From NCBI GenBank assembly GCA_025980475.1, contig JAICXL010000022.1, positions 1 to 35,697 on the forward strand: a DNA stretch of 35,697 bases, read 5' to 3'. The position numbers and the translations under genes are program-made. A model generated the notes under the pieces. The model was not told the DNA's origin, made no database searches, and worked only from the letters and a program-made list of their open reading frames with translations. Shown piece after piece: positions 24,058-31,650 of the stretch (its first letter is position 1; each line of letters starts with the position of its first letter). The DNA comes from Nocardioidaceae bacterium (GTDB lineage: Bacteria; Actinomycetota; Actinomycetes; Propionibacteriales; Nocardioidaceae).

Positions 24058-24783
24058 ATGAACGTGCACGCCTCGACCCGCCAGCGCGGCCAGGTCCCCG
24101 CCCTGGTCCGGTCGGCGCACCCGCGGCAGGCGGTGCTGCTCGCCGTGGCGGTCGGGGTGGCCGCGGCGATCGCCGGCCGGCCGGCCCGGGAGGCCCTGGT
24201 CGCCGGCGCCGCCGTGCTGGTCGCGCAGCTGCTGCTCGGGCTGGTCAACGACGTCGCCGACGAGCGCGCCGACGTGCGCTCGGGGGCGTCCGGCAAGCCG
24301 GTCGCGGAGGGCGCCCTGCCGGCCGGCAACGCCAGCTTCGTGGCCGTCGTACTCCTGCTCCTGCTGGTGCCGCTGTCGCTGCAGAACGGCACCGTCGCCG
24401 GCAGCACGCTGCTGATCACCGTGGTCGTCGGGTTCGTGCACGACCGCTGGCTGCACCGCACCTGGCTGTCGTGGCTGGGCTGGGCGGTGACGTTCGGCCT
24501 GCTGCCGGCGTTCCTGTCGTACGGCGGCTGGGGCGGCGGCCGGCACGGCGGTCCCCCGACCGTCGCGATCACCGCGGTGGCGGCGGTGCTCGGCGTCTGC
24601 GTGCACTTCCTGACCACGCTGCCCGACCTGGTCGTCGACCACCAGTCCGGCGCCCGCAACCTGCCGCTGCTGGTGGCGCTGCGCACCGGTGCACCGAGGC
24701 TGCTGGTCGGCACCGTGGTCGTCACGCTCGCCGCGGTGGCCGGCCTGGTCGTGGTCGCGCTGCGCGTCGGCCTGCACCAGTGA
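24058..24783 (+). CDS. UbiA-family prenyltransferase-like membrane protein
   Basis: 241 aa with about seven membrane helices. The first Asp-rich motif is [13 protein letters not shown] (64-76), followed by [11 protein letters not shown], matching the N-D-x-x-D and R-P-L-x-x-G pattern of UbiA/MenA-type enzymes. The second is [16 protein letters not shown] (188-203). These enzymes attach isoprenoid diphosphates to aromatic or other acceptors within the membrane. The acceptor here is unknown; it is short for a MenA or UbiA housekeeping enzyme (about 290 aa). ATG 24058 is chosen over upstream in-frame starts because the hydrophobic part starts soon after. The gene diverges from carD. Confidence 0.82.
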   Translation: MNVHASTRQRGQVPALVRSAHPRQAVLLAVAVGVAAAIAGRPAREALVAGAAVLVAQLLLGLVNDVADERADVRSGASGKPVAEGALPAGNASFVAVVLLLLLVPLSLQNGTVAGSTLLITVVVGFVHDRWLHRTWLSWLGWAVTFGLLPAFLSYGGWGGGRHGGPPTVAITAVAAVLGVCVHFLTTLPDLVVDHQSGARNLPLLVALRTGAPRLLVGTVVVTLAAVAGLVVVALRVGLHQ

Positions 24784-24869
24784 GGGTCGCGGGGAGCCGA
24801 TCGTCTAGGCTGCTGACGATCAACGACCGCCCCGCCGCGCTCGCGCCGTACCGAGAGGAACGCCTGCTC

Positions 24870-25454
24870 GTGAAGAGGCCCCTTCGCCGCCGTTTCGCCC
24901 TCGCTGCGCTGCTCCTGGTCACCCCGTTGGTCGGCGCCTGCGGCTTCAACTACCAGACCGATGAGGTCTACCAGCCGGCCACCGGCACCGACAACCGCAC
25001 CGGGCAGGTCTACATCCTCAACGCGATGGTGGTCACCGTCGGCGGCAAGCAGGGCACCTTCGCCGGCACGCTGGTCAACGAGAACCAGACCAGGGCCGAC
25101 AAGCTGGTCGGCATCACCGGGCCGAGCATCCAGGGCAGCACCACCCCGGTGCCGCTGCCGCCCAACCAGGCCGTCAACCTCGCCGACAGCGGCCAGATCA
25201 CCATCAGCGGCCCGGACATCAAGGCCGGCTACATGGTGCCGATGACCTTCGAGTTCGCCAACGGACAGTCCACCCAGATGGACGTGCCGGTGGTCTCGCG
25301 CACCGGCGCCTACGCCAACGTGCCGCTGCCCGGGTCGGGCGGGCCGTCGATGACTCCGCTGAGCTCGGCATCGGCGTCTTCGTCCGCCTCGCCCTCGTCC
25401 TCGTCGTCGCCCTCGCCGTCCGCCTCGCCGTCGGCGTCCGCCAGCAGTCAGTGA
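24870..25454 (+). CDS. Secreted lipoprotein with a serine/proline-rich tail
   Basis: 194 aa. GTG 24870 follows GAGAGGAA by about 11 nt. The signal has KRPLRRR, a hydrophobic core ([12 protein letters not shown]) and lipobox VGAC, so the mature protein is lipid-anchored outside. A globular domain of about 130 residues follows ([23 protein letters not shown]), with the look of an immunoglobulin-like beta domain. The last 30 residues are almost only Ser, Ala and Pro, a low-complexity tail encoded at 25366-25450. I do not assign a function. TAGGCT near 24807 may be its -10 box. The stop TGA overlaps the gpmA start (TGATG). Confidence 0.8.
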   Translation: MKRPLRRRFALAALLLVTPLVGACGFNYQTDEVYQPATGTDNRTGQVYILNAMVVTVGGKQGTFAGTLVNENQTRADKLVGITGPSIQGSTTPVPLPPNQAVNLADSGQITISGPDIKAGYMVPMTFEFANGQSTQMDVPVVSRTGAYANVPLPGSGGPSMTPLSSASASSSASPSSSSSPSPSASPSASASSQ

Positions 25455-26194
25455 TGGCCACGCTCGTCCTGCTGCGCCACGGCGAGAGCGAGTGGAACGC
25501 CCGCAACCTCTTCACCGGCTGGGTCGACGTCCCGCTGAGCGAGCGGGGCCGGGCCGAGGCGGTCGGCGGTGGCGAGCAGCTCGTGGCCGCCGGGCTGGCG
25601 CCCGACGTCGTGCACACCTCGCTCCTGCGCCGGGCGATCACCACGGCCAACCTCGCCCTCGACGTCGCCGACCGGCACTGGATCCCGGTGCGGCGGTCCT
25701 GGCGGCTCAACGAGCGGCACTACGGCGCCCTGCAGGGCAAGGACAAGAAGGCGACCCTGGCGGAGTTCGGCGAGGAGCAGTTCATGCTCTGGCGACGCTC
25801 GTACGACGTGCCCCCGCCGCCGATCGCCGACGACGACCAGTGGTCCCAGGCCGGCGACGTGCGCTACGCCTCGCTGGGTCCGGAGATGCCGCGCAGCGAG
25901 TGCCTCAAGGACGTGCTCGCCCGCGCCCTGCCGCACTGGGAGTCCGCGATCGTGCCCGACCTGCAGGCCGGCCACACGGTGCTCGTGGCCGCGCACGGCA
26001 ACAGCATCCGCGCCCTGGTCAAGCACCTCGACGAGATCTCCGACGACGAGATCGCCGGGCTGAACATCCCGACCGGGATGCCGCTGGTCTACGAGCTCGA
26101 CGAGTCGATGCGGCCGACCGTTCCCGGTGGGCGCTACCTCGACCCCGAGGCCGCCGCCGCAGCCGCCGCCGCGGTGGCCAACCAAGGCCGGTGA
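25454..26194 (+). CDS. gpmA: 2,3-bisphosphoglycerate-dependent phosphoglycerate mutase
   Basis: 246 aa glycolytic/gluconeogenic enzyme interconverting 3- and 2-phosphoglycerate. The phosphohistidine motif is LRHGESEWN, followed by [15 protein letters not shown], the second active-site region [15 protein letters not shown], and [14 protein letters not shown] with the second His. A poly-Ala stretch near the C-terminus is unusual but harmless-looking. ATG 25454 shares a base with the lipoprotein stop (TGATG), so the genes are coupled; GTG 25451 is an alternative. The stop codon is the first TGA of a 22 bp repeat array. In mycobacteria gpm1 lies near mshA and a YbjN gene; here those are about 2 kb away on the other strand. 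Confidence 0.95.
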   Translation: MATLVLLRHGESEWNARNLFTGWVDVPLSERGRAEAVGGGEQLVAAGLAPDVVHTSLLRRAITTANLALDVADRHWIPVRRSWRLNERHYGALQGKDKKATLAEFGEEQFMLWRRSYDVPPPPIADDDQWSQAGDVRYASLGPEMPRSECLKDVLARALPHWESAIVPDLQAGHTVLVAAHGNSIRALVKHLDEISDDEIAGLNIPTGMPLVYELDESMRPTVPGGRYLDPEAAAAAAAAVANQGR

Positions 26195-26254
26195 GTTGCC
26201 CCTCGCGGCCCGTTGAGTTCGGCCTTGCGGCCCGTTGAGTTCGGCCTTGCGGCC
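26187..26254 (+). repeat. Array B: three 22 bp units beginning at the gpmA stop codon
   Basis: Units start at 26187, 26209 and 26231, with core CCCGTTGAGTTCGGCCTTGC. TGA is conserved in all three (26192-26194, the gpmA stop; 26214-26216; 26236-26238), one per reading frame. CGGCC-TTGC-GGCCG pairs in the last unit where array A has GGGCC/GGCCC, a compensated change that supports a hairpin. Confidence 0.85.
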
Positions 26255-26316
26255 GGTCTGGCGGGATCTCGACGTACGACGTCCGAAAACCGCGTGTCTG
26301 TGCCGGCGAGGCTGTC

Positions 26317-26322
26317 TAGGTT
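26317..26322 (+). promoter_or_regulatory. -10 box for the EamA gene (leaderless candidate)
   Basis: TAGGTT is followed by 6 nt and the GTG start at 26329. No ribosome site is present, which fits a leaderless mRNA. Confidence 0.5.
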
Positions 26323-26328
26323 GGCCCG

Positions 26329-27267
26329 GTGACCCTCACCACGGACGACCCGGCAACCGGCCGGCCCGGCTCCACCGCCGCCATCCCGGCCCGGGCCTGG
26401 CTGACCACCGCGGCAGTGGCCGTCACCTTGCTGCTCTGGGCATCGGCGTTCGTGGCCATCCGTCACCTCGGCCACGACGTCGGCCCGGGCGCCCTCTCAC
26501 TGGGCCGGCTGCTGGTCGCCTCGGTGGTGCTCGCGGCCCTCGTCTTCCGACGCCCGCGTCGGTGGCCGGCCAGCCGGGACTGGCCGTTGCTGCTGCTGTG
26601 CGGAGCAGCCTGGCTGGGCGTCTACAACCTCGCGCTGAACGCGGCCGAGCAGCGCATCGACGCCGGCACCGCGGCGTTGGTGGTGCAGATCGGTCCACTG
26701 CTCGTCGCCCTGCTGGCCACCGTGTTCCTCAAGGAGCGGATGACCCGCTGGCTCGCCATCGGCATGGTGGTCGGTTTCGCCGGTGTCGTGGTGATCGGGC
26801 GAGGCAGCGCCGAAGGCGGCAACGGCGACCTGGCCGGCGTCCTCCTTGCGGGGCTCGCCGCTGTCACGTACGCGATCGGCGTCCTTGCCCAGAAGCCCTT
26901 GCTGCGCAGGCTTCCCGGGCTCGAGGTCACCTTCATCGCCTGCCTCGTGGGAGTCGCCGTGTGCCTGCCGTGGACCGGCGAGCTGGTGCACGTCGTGCAG
27001 ACCCGGTCGGCCACTGACCTCGCCTGGATCGCCTATCTCGGCGTCTTCCCGACCGCGATCGCATTCTCCACCTGGGCGTTCGCGCTCTCACGCACCGACG
27101 CCGGGAAGATGGCGCTGACCACGTTCCTGGTGCCGTTCCTCGCCACCGGCCTGGCCTGGTTGCTGCTCGACGAGGTGCCGGCTGTCACGGCGTTCGTCGG
27201 CGGGGTGCTGTGCATCGCCGGCGTGCTGTTGACCCGTCGGAGGTCTCGCCGGCGACCGCCGGCCTGA
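26329..27267 (+). CDS. EamA-family (DMT superfamily) transporter
   Basis: 312 aa with ten membrane helices arranged as two five-helix EamA repeats. The first repeat runs from about residue 25 (AVAVTLLLWASAFVAIRHL) to FAGVVVIGRG. The second runs from LLAGLAAVTYAIGVLAQK to GGVLCIAGVLLTRR. Typical EamA features include WASAFVAI near the start, ERMTRW in the cytoplasmic loop, and the repeated G-P-L/LVPFLA segments. The substrate is unknown; amino acids, sugars or drug-like metabolites are exported by relatives. GTG 26329 is preferred because TAGGTT lies 6 nt before it. It converges on the FAD oxidoreductase gene with a 2 bp gap. Confidence 0.9.
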   Translation: MTLTTDDPATGRPGSTAAIPARAWLTTAAVAVTLLLWASAFVAIRHLGHDVGPGALSLGRLLVASVVLAALVFRRPRRWPASRDWPLLLLCGAAWLGVYNLALNAAEQRIDAGTAALVVQIGPLLVALLATVFLKERMTRWLAIGMVVGFAGVVVIGRGSAEGGNGDLAGVLLAGLAAVTYAIGVLAQKPLLRRLPGLEVTFIACLVGVAVCLPWTGELVHVVQTRSATDLAWIAYLGVFPTAIAFSTWAFALSRTDAGKMALTTFLVPFLATGLAWLLLDEVPAVTAFVGGVLCIAGVLLTRRRSRRRPPA

Positions 27268-27269
27268 CG

Positions 27270-28301
27270 TCAGCGGCCGCGGATGAGCGCGGCCGACTCC
27301 TGGGCGAGCCCGGCGGCCAGCTGGATGCCGTAGCCGCCCTGCCCGACGTACCAGAAGAACCCCTCGACCGCCTCGTCGAAGCGGGCCACCGGCTCCCCTG
27401 ATGGCGCGAACGTCCGCTGCCCGGCCCACGCCGTACGCACGCTCTTGAGGCCCAACGTGGTCGCCTCGTTGATCTCGTCGAGGGCGCGGGCGATCTCCAG
27501 CTCGTCGGGCCGCGGGTCCCCGGGCGGCTGCTCGGTCCGGTCGGCCGGCGAGCAGAGCAGCGCCTCGCCCTCGGGCTTGAAGTACCACCGCTGCCCGACC
27601 TCGAGGGTGAACCCGGGGCCGGCGGCGTCGCCGGTGGGTGCGGAGAGGAAGACGGTACGACGACACGGCTGCAGCCCGACCGGAGCGCAGCCGAACAACG
27701 CGGCCACCTCGTCGCCCCAGGCACCAGCGGCGTCGATGACGAGGCGGGCGGCGACGGGCTCCCTGGTCGTCTCCAGGGTCCAGCCGTCGAGCCGGGTGGC
27801 GCCGACGACACGCGACCCGGTGCGGACGACGCCGCCGCGCTTGCGCAGGCCACGGACGTAGCCCTGGTGCAGGCCGTGCACGTCGACCGACATCGAGGTG
27901 GCGTCGTAGGCGGCGAGCTCGAGCCAGTCCTCCCGCAGGGCCGGGTTGAGCGTGCGCGCCTCGTCGGCTGAGAGCACCTCGATGCCGGTCGTCGCGGCAA
28001 GCTCCCGCACCGCCGACGCCGAGCGGGGACCGCCGACGTAGAGGCAGGGCAGCGGTTCCAGCACGGGGCCGTCGACGTCGAGCGGCGGGTCGTCGAGGAA
28101 CGGTCGGCTGGCGGCGGTGAGCGCGCGGACGACCGGCGGACCGTAGCTGCCGACCCAGGTCGCCGCGGAGCGCCCGGTCGTGTGCCGGGCCAGGCCGGGC
28201 TCCGCCTCGAGCAGGCAGACGGTGCGGTCCGCTGCGAGCTCGTAGGCGATGGAGGCGCCCGCCATCCCGCCGCCGATGACGACGACGTCGAAGCTGTCCA
28301 T
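27270..28301 (-). CDS. FAD-dependent oxidoreductase of the D-amino acid oxidase (DAO) family
   Basis: 343 aa. The dinucleotide-binding motif VVVIGGGMAGASIAYEL is at residues 6-22, followed by a conserved acidic residue in LLEAEP that binds the FAD ribose. RSAATW, the C-terminal motif GQGGYGIQLAAGLAQESAALI and RTAWAGQRTF are typical of DAO/sarcosine or glycine oxidase relatives. These enzymes oxidise secondary or primary amines with O2; no substrate can be assigned. ATG 28301 has GGGAGA about 8 nt upstream. Array C lies between this gene and the upstream YbjN gene on the same strand, so it may have its own promoter there. Confidence 0.88.
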   Translation of the reverse strand: MDSFDVVVIGGGMAGASIAYELAADRTVCLLEAEPGLARHTTGRSAATWVGSYGPPVVRALTAASRPFLDDPPLDVDGPVLEPLPCLYVGGPRSASAVRELAATTGIEVLSADEARTLNPALREDWLELAAYDATSMSVDVHGLHQGYVRGLRKRGGVVRTGSRVVGATRLDGWTLETTREPVAARLVIDAAGAWGDEVAALFGCAPVGLQPCRRTVFLSAPTGDAAGPGFTLEVGQRWYFKPEGEALLCSPADRTEQPPGDPRPDELEIARALDEINEATTLGLKSVRTAWAGQRTFAPSGEPVARFDEAVEGFFWYVGQGGYGIQLAAGLAQESAALIRGR

Positions 28302-28331
28302 GGCGGGAGTCTCCCAGCGCCGGGCCACGGG

Positions 28332-28390
28332 CCCCAATTCAACGGGCCGCAAGGGCGAACTCAACGGGCCGCAAGGGCGAACTCAACGGT
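28332..28390 (-). repeat. Array C: three 22 bp units beginning at the YbjN gene stop codon
   Basis: On the minus strand three copies of CCGTTGAGTTCGCCCTTGC-type units have their TGA at 28385-28383, 28363-28361 and 28341-28339 (22 nt spacing). The first TGA is the stop of the YbjN gene. The third unit has diverged (TTGAATTGGGG) but keeps TGA. Array C lies in the opposite orientation to array B. Confidence 0.85.
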
Positions 28391-28874
28391 CCAGCCAACC
28401 GCGGAAGGCCTCGAGGTTGCGGAGCGACTCGCCGCGGGAGAGGCGCCAGGCGTACTCGCGCCGGATCGACGTGGCGAAGCCGAGCTCGAGGATCGTGTTG
28501 AACGACCCGTCGGCCGCCGACAGCACCACCCCGAGGAGCCGGTCGATCTCGTCGGCCGAGACGACGGCCAGCGGCAGCCGGCTGTCGAGGAAGATGTCGC
28601 CCGCGGCGTCGAGGCCGAACGCGACGCCGAACGTCCTCATGTTGCGCTCGAGCAGCCAGCGGTAGACGCCCTCGTGGTTCTCGTCCGGCTGGCGGCACAC
28701 GAAGGCGTGCACGCCCAAGGCGTGCGCGCCGACGTCGAGGCGGCAGGGCGTCTTCAGCTTGCGCTCACCGGGGAGGACCACGTCGAAGACGCCCTCGGCC
28801 GACTCCTCCCACTCGAGCTCGCCGTCGGCAAGGGCGGCGCGCACCACCTCGATGGCCGCTTCACGAGAGGTCAA
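28383..28874 (-). CDS. YbjN domain-containing protein
   Basis: 163 aa, fitting the YbjN family: an alpha/beta protein similar to type III secretion chaperones, of unclear molecular role. Recognisable parts are [62 protein letters not shown] and the Trp-containing tail. TTG 28874 is supported by a strong GAGGAGG 5 nt upstream and by the overlap with the mshA stop (TTGA at 28874-28871). In mycobacteria the same family gene follows mshA, so the pair is a conserved operon. Its stop is the first TGA of array C. Confidence 0.9.
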   Translation of the reverse strand: MTSREAAIEVVRAALADGELEWEESAEGVFDVVLPGERKLKTPCRLDVGAHALGVHAFVCRQPDENHEGVYRWLLERNMRTFGVAFGLDAAGDIFLDSRLPLAVVSADEIDRLLGVVLSAADGSFNTILELGFATSIRREYAWRLSRGESLRNLEAFRGWLDR

Positions 28875-30127
28875 CGGGCCTCCTCGGCCATGAAGCGGGC
28901 CGCCCGGGCGTAGACGGCGAGGGTGGCGTCCGCCGTACGCTCCCAGCTGAACTGCTGCGCGTGCGCAACCGCACCAGCCGACAGCGCCGCCCGGAGGGCT
29001 GGCGCGTCCAGCACCCGCTCGAAGGCCCGGGCGTAGTCGAGCGGGTCGTGGCCGTCGACGAGCAGTCCGGAGTGCCCGTCGCGCACCGCGGTGGTCAGGC
29101 CGCCGACGGCGGCGGCGACGACCGGGGTGCCGACCGCCTGAGCCTCCACGGCGACCAGCCCGAAGGACTCGTTGTAGGACGGGACACAGGCCAGGGTCGC
29201 GGCGGCGTACCAGTCGACCAGCTCGTCGCGCGGGGCCGGCTTGACGAACCGCACCACGTCGGCGATGCCCAGCGAGTCGGCCAGCTGCGACAGCGCCTCC
29301 GGGTGCTCCAGACCGCTCCCCGAGGGGCCGCCGACGACGGCGACCACCAGCCGGGAGCGGCGCGAGGGGTCGCGGGCGAGCAGTCCGGCGGTGGCGCGGA
29401 GCAACACGTCGGGCGCCTTCAGCGGCTGGATCCGGCCGACGAACAGCAGCACGTCTGCGTCCGCCGGGATCCCGAGCCGCGCCCGGGCACCCGAACGCGG
29501 CCGGAACACGTCGAGGTCGACCCCGGGGCTGACCACCTCGACACGGGCGGCCTCGGCGTCGTAGCAGTTGATCAGGTCCTTGGCCTCGTCGACGGTGTTG
29601 GCGATCAGCATGTCGGCGGCGGCGACGACCTGCTCCTCGCCGATGATCCGGGCCGACGGCTCGGGCGCGTCGCCCTCGGCGAGCGCGGCGTTCTTGACCT
29701 TGGCGGTCGTGTGCATGGAGTGCACCAGCGGCACGCCCCAGCGGTCCCGGGCGAGCGCGCCGACCTGGCCGGAGAGCCAGTAGTGGCTGTGCACCACGCC
29801 GTAGTGACCGGGGTCGAACTGCGCCTCGGCGCGCAGCACCTCGCGCGCGAAGACGCACAGCTGACCGGGCAGCTCGGCCTTGGTCAGTCCCTCGAACGGG
29901 CCGGCGACGATGTGCCGCACCCGTACGCCGGGGGTGGCCTCGACGACCGCGGGCAGCCGCGAGGCGGTGGCGCGGGTGAAGATGTCGACCTCGACGTCGC
30001 GCTCGGCGAGGCGCCGGGCCAGCTCGAGGACGTAGACGTTCATCCCGCCGGCATCACCGGTCCCGGGCTGGTCCAGCGGTGAGGTGTGCAGCGACACCAT
30101 CGCCACCCTGCCGAGTGAACCGCCCAC
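28871..30127 (-). CDS. mshA: D-inositol-3-phosphate glycosyltransferase (mycothiol biosynthesis)
   Basis: 418 aa GT-B fold (GT4) enzyme that transfers GlcNAc from UDP-GlcNAc to 1D-myo-inositol 3-phosphate, the first step of mycothiol synthesis. It shows [23 protein letters not shown] (11-33, sugar-acceptor and UDP loops), [41 protein letters not shown] and the nucleotide-sugar block [26 protein letters not shown] 30127 is chosen rather than GTG 30133 because AGGAGG (30140-30135) is then 7 nt away instead of 1. The ribosome site lies in a stable leader hairpin. The YbjN gene follows, overlapping by 4 bp. Confidence 0.95.
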   Translation of the reverse strand: MGGSLGRVAMVSLHTSPLDQPGTGDAGGMNVYVLELARRLAERDVEVDIFTRATASRLPAVVEATPGVRVRHIVAGPFEGLTKAELPGQLCVFAREVLRAEAQFDPGHYGVVHSHYWLSGQVGALARDRWGVPLVHSMHTTAKVKNAALAEGDAPEPSARIIGEEQVVAAADMLIANTVDEAKDLINCYDAEAARVEVVSPGVDLDVFRPRSGARARLGIPADADVLLFVGRIQPLKAPDVLLRATAGLLARDPSRRSRLVVAVVGGPSGSGLEHPEALSQLADSLGIADVVRFVKPAPRDELVDWYAAATLACVPSYNESFGLVAVEAQAVGTPVVAAAVGGLTTAVRDGHSGLLVDGHDPLDYARAFERVLDAPALRAALSAGAVAHAQQFSWERTADATLAVYARAARFMAEEAR

Positions 30128-30130
30128 GCG

Positions 30131-30168
30131 CACACCTCCTGCCAGCCTGCAACCACGCAGGAGTGTGT
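30131..30168 (-). promoter_or_regulatory. Leader hairpin enclosing the mshA ribosome site
   Basis: In the mRNA, CTCCTGC (30163-30157) pairs with GCAGGAG (30142-30136); after one bulged G, four more pairs extend the stem (CACA with TGTG), with a 14 nt loop. The right arm contains AGGAGG, the mshA Shine-Dalgarno. When folded, translation of mshA would be hindered. Confidence 0.5.
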
Positions 30169-30195
30169 CCCATTCCCCCCGAAGCCATGCCTGCC

Positions 30196-30283
30196 GCGCC
30201 AGAAGTGACCGGTCGGCGGTCAGCGGCGCGCCAGAAGTGACCGGTCGGCGGTCAGCGGCGCGCCAGAAGTGACCGGTCGGTCA
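30196..30283 (-). repeat. Array D: three 32 bp units beginning at the ornithine aminotransferase stop codon
   Basis: The core CCAGAAGTGACCGGTCGG occurs at 30199, 30231 and 30263 (32 bp period). On the minus strand TGA occurs at 30283-30281 (the rocD stop), 30254-30252 and 30222-30220; spacings of 29 and 32 place them in three frames. Each unit holds the inverted repeat TGACCG/CGGTCA. The sequence is unrelated to arrays A-C, but the arrangement is the same. Confidence 0.85.
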
Positions 30284-31540
30284 GGGGCGGGTCAGGGCGT
30301 CGCCGAACTGCTCCAGCGCCCAGTCGATCTCGTCCTTCTCCACGACCAGCGGCGGCGCGATCCGCACGGTCGAGCCGTGGGTGTCCTTGACCAGCACGCC
30401 CCGGCGCATCAGCCGCTCCGACATCTCCCGGCCGGTCATCAGCGCGGGGTCGATGTCGATGCCGGCCCACAGGCCGCGGCAGCGCACCTCGACGACGCCC
30501 CTGCCGACCAGCTCGAGCAGGCCGCGGTTGAGCACCTCGCCGAGCTCGCGGGCGCGGGCCTGGAACTCGCCGGTCTCCAGCAGTGCGACGACCGCGCGGC
30601 CCACGGCCGCGGCGAGCGGGTTGCCGCCGAAGGTCGAGCCGTGGCTGCCCGGGGTGAAGACGCCCATCACCTCGCGCCGCGAGACCACCGCGGAGACCGG
30701 CAGGATGCCGCCGCCGAGGGCCTTGCCGAGGATGTAGGCGTCCGGCTCCACGCCCTCGTGCTCGAGCGCGAAGGTGGCACCGGTGCGGCCCAGGCCGGAC
30801 TGGATCTCGTCGGCGAGGAACAGCACGTTCGCGTCGGTGCAGGCCTGTCGGACCCGGGGGAGGTAGCCGGCCGGCGGGATGACGACGCCGGCCTCGCCCT
30901 GGATCGGTTCGAGGAGCACGGCGACGGTGTCGTCGGTGATCGCCGCGGCCAGGGCGTCGGCGTCGCCGTAGGGGACGGTGACGAAGCCACCGGTGAACGG
31001 GCCGTAGCCGGTGCGCGCCTCGGGGTCGCTGGAGAAGCTGACGATCGTGGTGGTGCGGCCGTGGAAGTTGCCCGCGGCGACGATGATCTGCGCGCGGTCC
31101 TCGGGGACGCCCTTGATCTGGTAGCCCCAGCGGCGGGCCATCTTGACCGCGGTCTCGACGGCCTCGGCGCCGGTGTTCATCGGGAGTACGGCGTCCATGC
31201 CGGCGAGGCGGGCGAGGTCGCGCGCGAACGGGCCGAGCTGGTCGTTGTGGAAGGCGCGGCTGGTCAGCGTGACCCGGTCGAGCTGGGCGTGCGCGGCGGC
31301 GAGCAGGCCGGGGTGGCCGTGGCCGAAGTTGAGCGCGGAGTAGCCGGCGAGGCAGTCGAGGTAGCGGTTGCCGTCGACGTCGGTCAGCCAGGCTCCGCTG
31401 GCCTCGGCGACGACCACCGGCAGCGGGTGGTAGTTGTGGGCGAGGAACTCGTCGGCCAGGGCCAGGTGCTGCCCGGTCTCGGGAGCGGGCGCGGGGGCCG
31501 ACTCCTGTGCGATGCCGGTCACCGGGGCTGCGGCTTCCAT
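30281..31540 (-). CDS. rocD: Ornithine--oxo-acid aminotransferase
   Basis: 419 aa class III PLP aminotransferase that turns ornithine plus 2-oxoglutarate into glutamate semialdehyde and glutamate in arginine/ornithine breakdown. RocD-type features: NYHPLPVVVAEASG (36-49), LDCLAGYSALNFGHGHP (61-77), MNTGAEAVETAVK (121-133), GNFHGRTTTI, EPIQGEAGV, ADEIQSGLGRTG (Asp244) and the cofactor lysine in ILGKALGGG (Lys273). ATG 31540 follows a strong GGAGGAGGG by about 6 nt. A perfect palindrome stands about 28 bp upstream. No arginase or proline-pathway gene is adjacent. Its stop starts array D. Confidence 0.92.
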   Translation of the reverse strand: MEAAAPVTGIAQESAPAPAPETGQHLALADEFLAHNYHPLPVVVAEASGAWLTDVDGNRYLDCLAGYSALNFGHGHPGLLAAAHAQLDRVTLTSRAFHNDQLGPFARDLARLAGMDAVLPMNTGAEAVETAVKMARRWGYQIKGVPEDRAQIIVAAGNFHGRTTTIVSFSSDPEARTGYGPFTGGFVTVPYGDADALAAAITDDTVAVLLEPIQGEAGVVIPPAGYLPRVRQACTDANVLFLADEIQSGLGRTGATFALEHEGVEPDAYILGKALGGGILPVSAVVSRREVMGVFTPGSHGSTFGGNPLAAAVGRAVVALLETGEFQARARELGEVLNRGLLELVGRGVVEVRCRGLWAGIDIDPALMTGREMSERLMRRGVLVKDTHGSTVRIAPPLVVEKDEIDWALEQFGDALTRP

Positions 31541-31568
31541 GGCTTCCCTCCTCCACAAGTGAGCTCAA

Positions 31569-31581
31569 ATTGTCTGACAAT
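31569..31581. promoter_or_regulatory. Perfect palindrome upstream of rocD
   Basis: ATTGTC-T-GACAAT is a perfect 6+1+6 dyad in an AT-rich patch (31561-31593) that stands out in this GC-rich DNA. It lies 28 bp before the rocD start and 69 bp before the divergent SDR gene. The shape suits a dimeric regulator such as a GntR/FadR-type or Lrp-type protein; none is encoded next to it. Confidence 0.6.
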
Positions 31582-31650
31582 CCAACAATATCAGGCGGGG
31601 GGCCCGTGCCCAAGGCATCGGCGACCCGCGTACCCCGTCAGAATGGCCCC

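Noticed and set aside
30196-30283. The 32 bp repeats as a small CRISPR array
   Set aside because: The copies are directly contiguous with no unique spacers, and no cas gene is present. The same holds for the 22 bp arrays.
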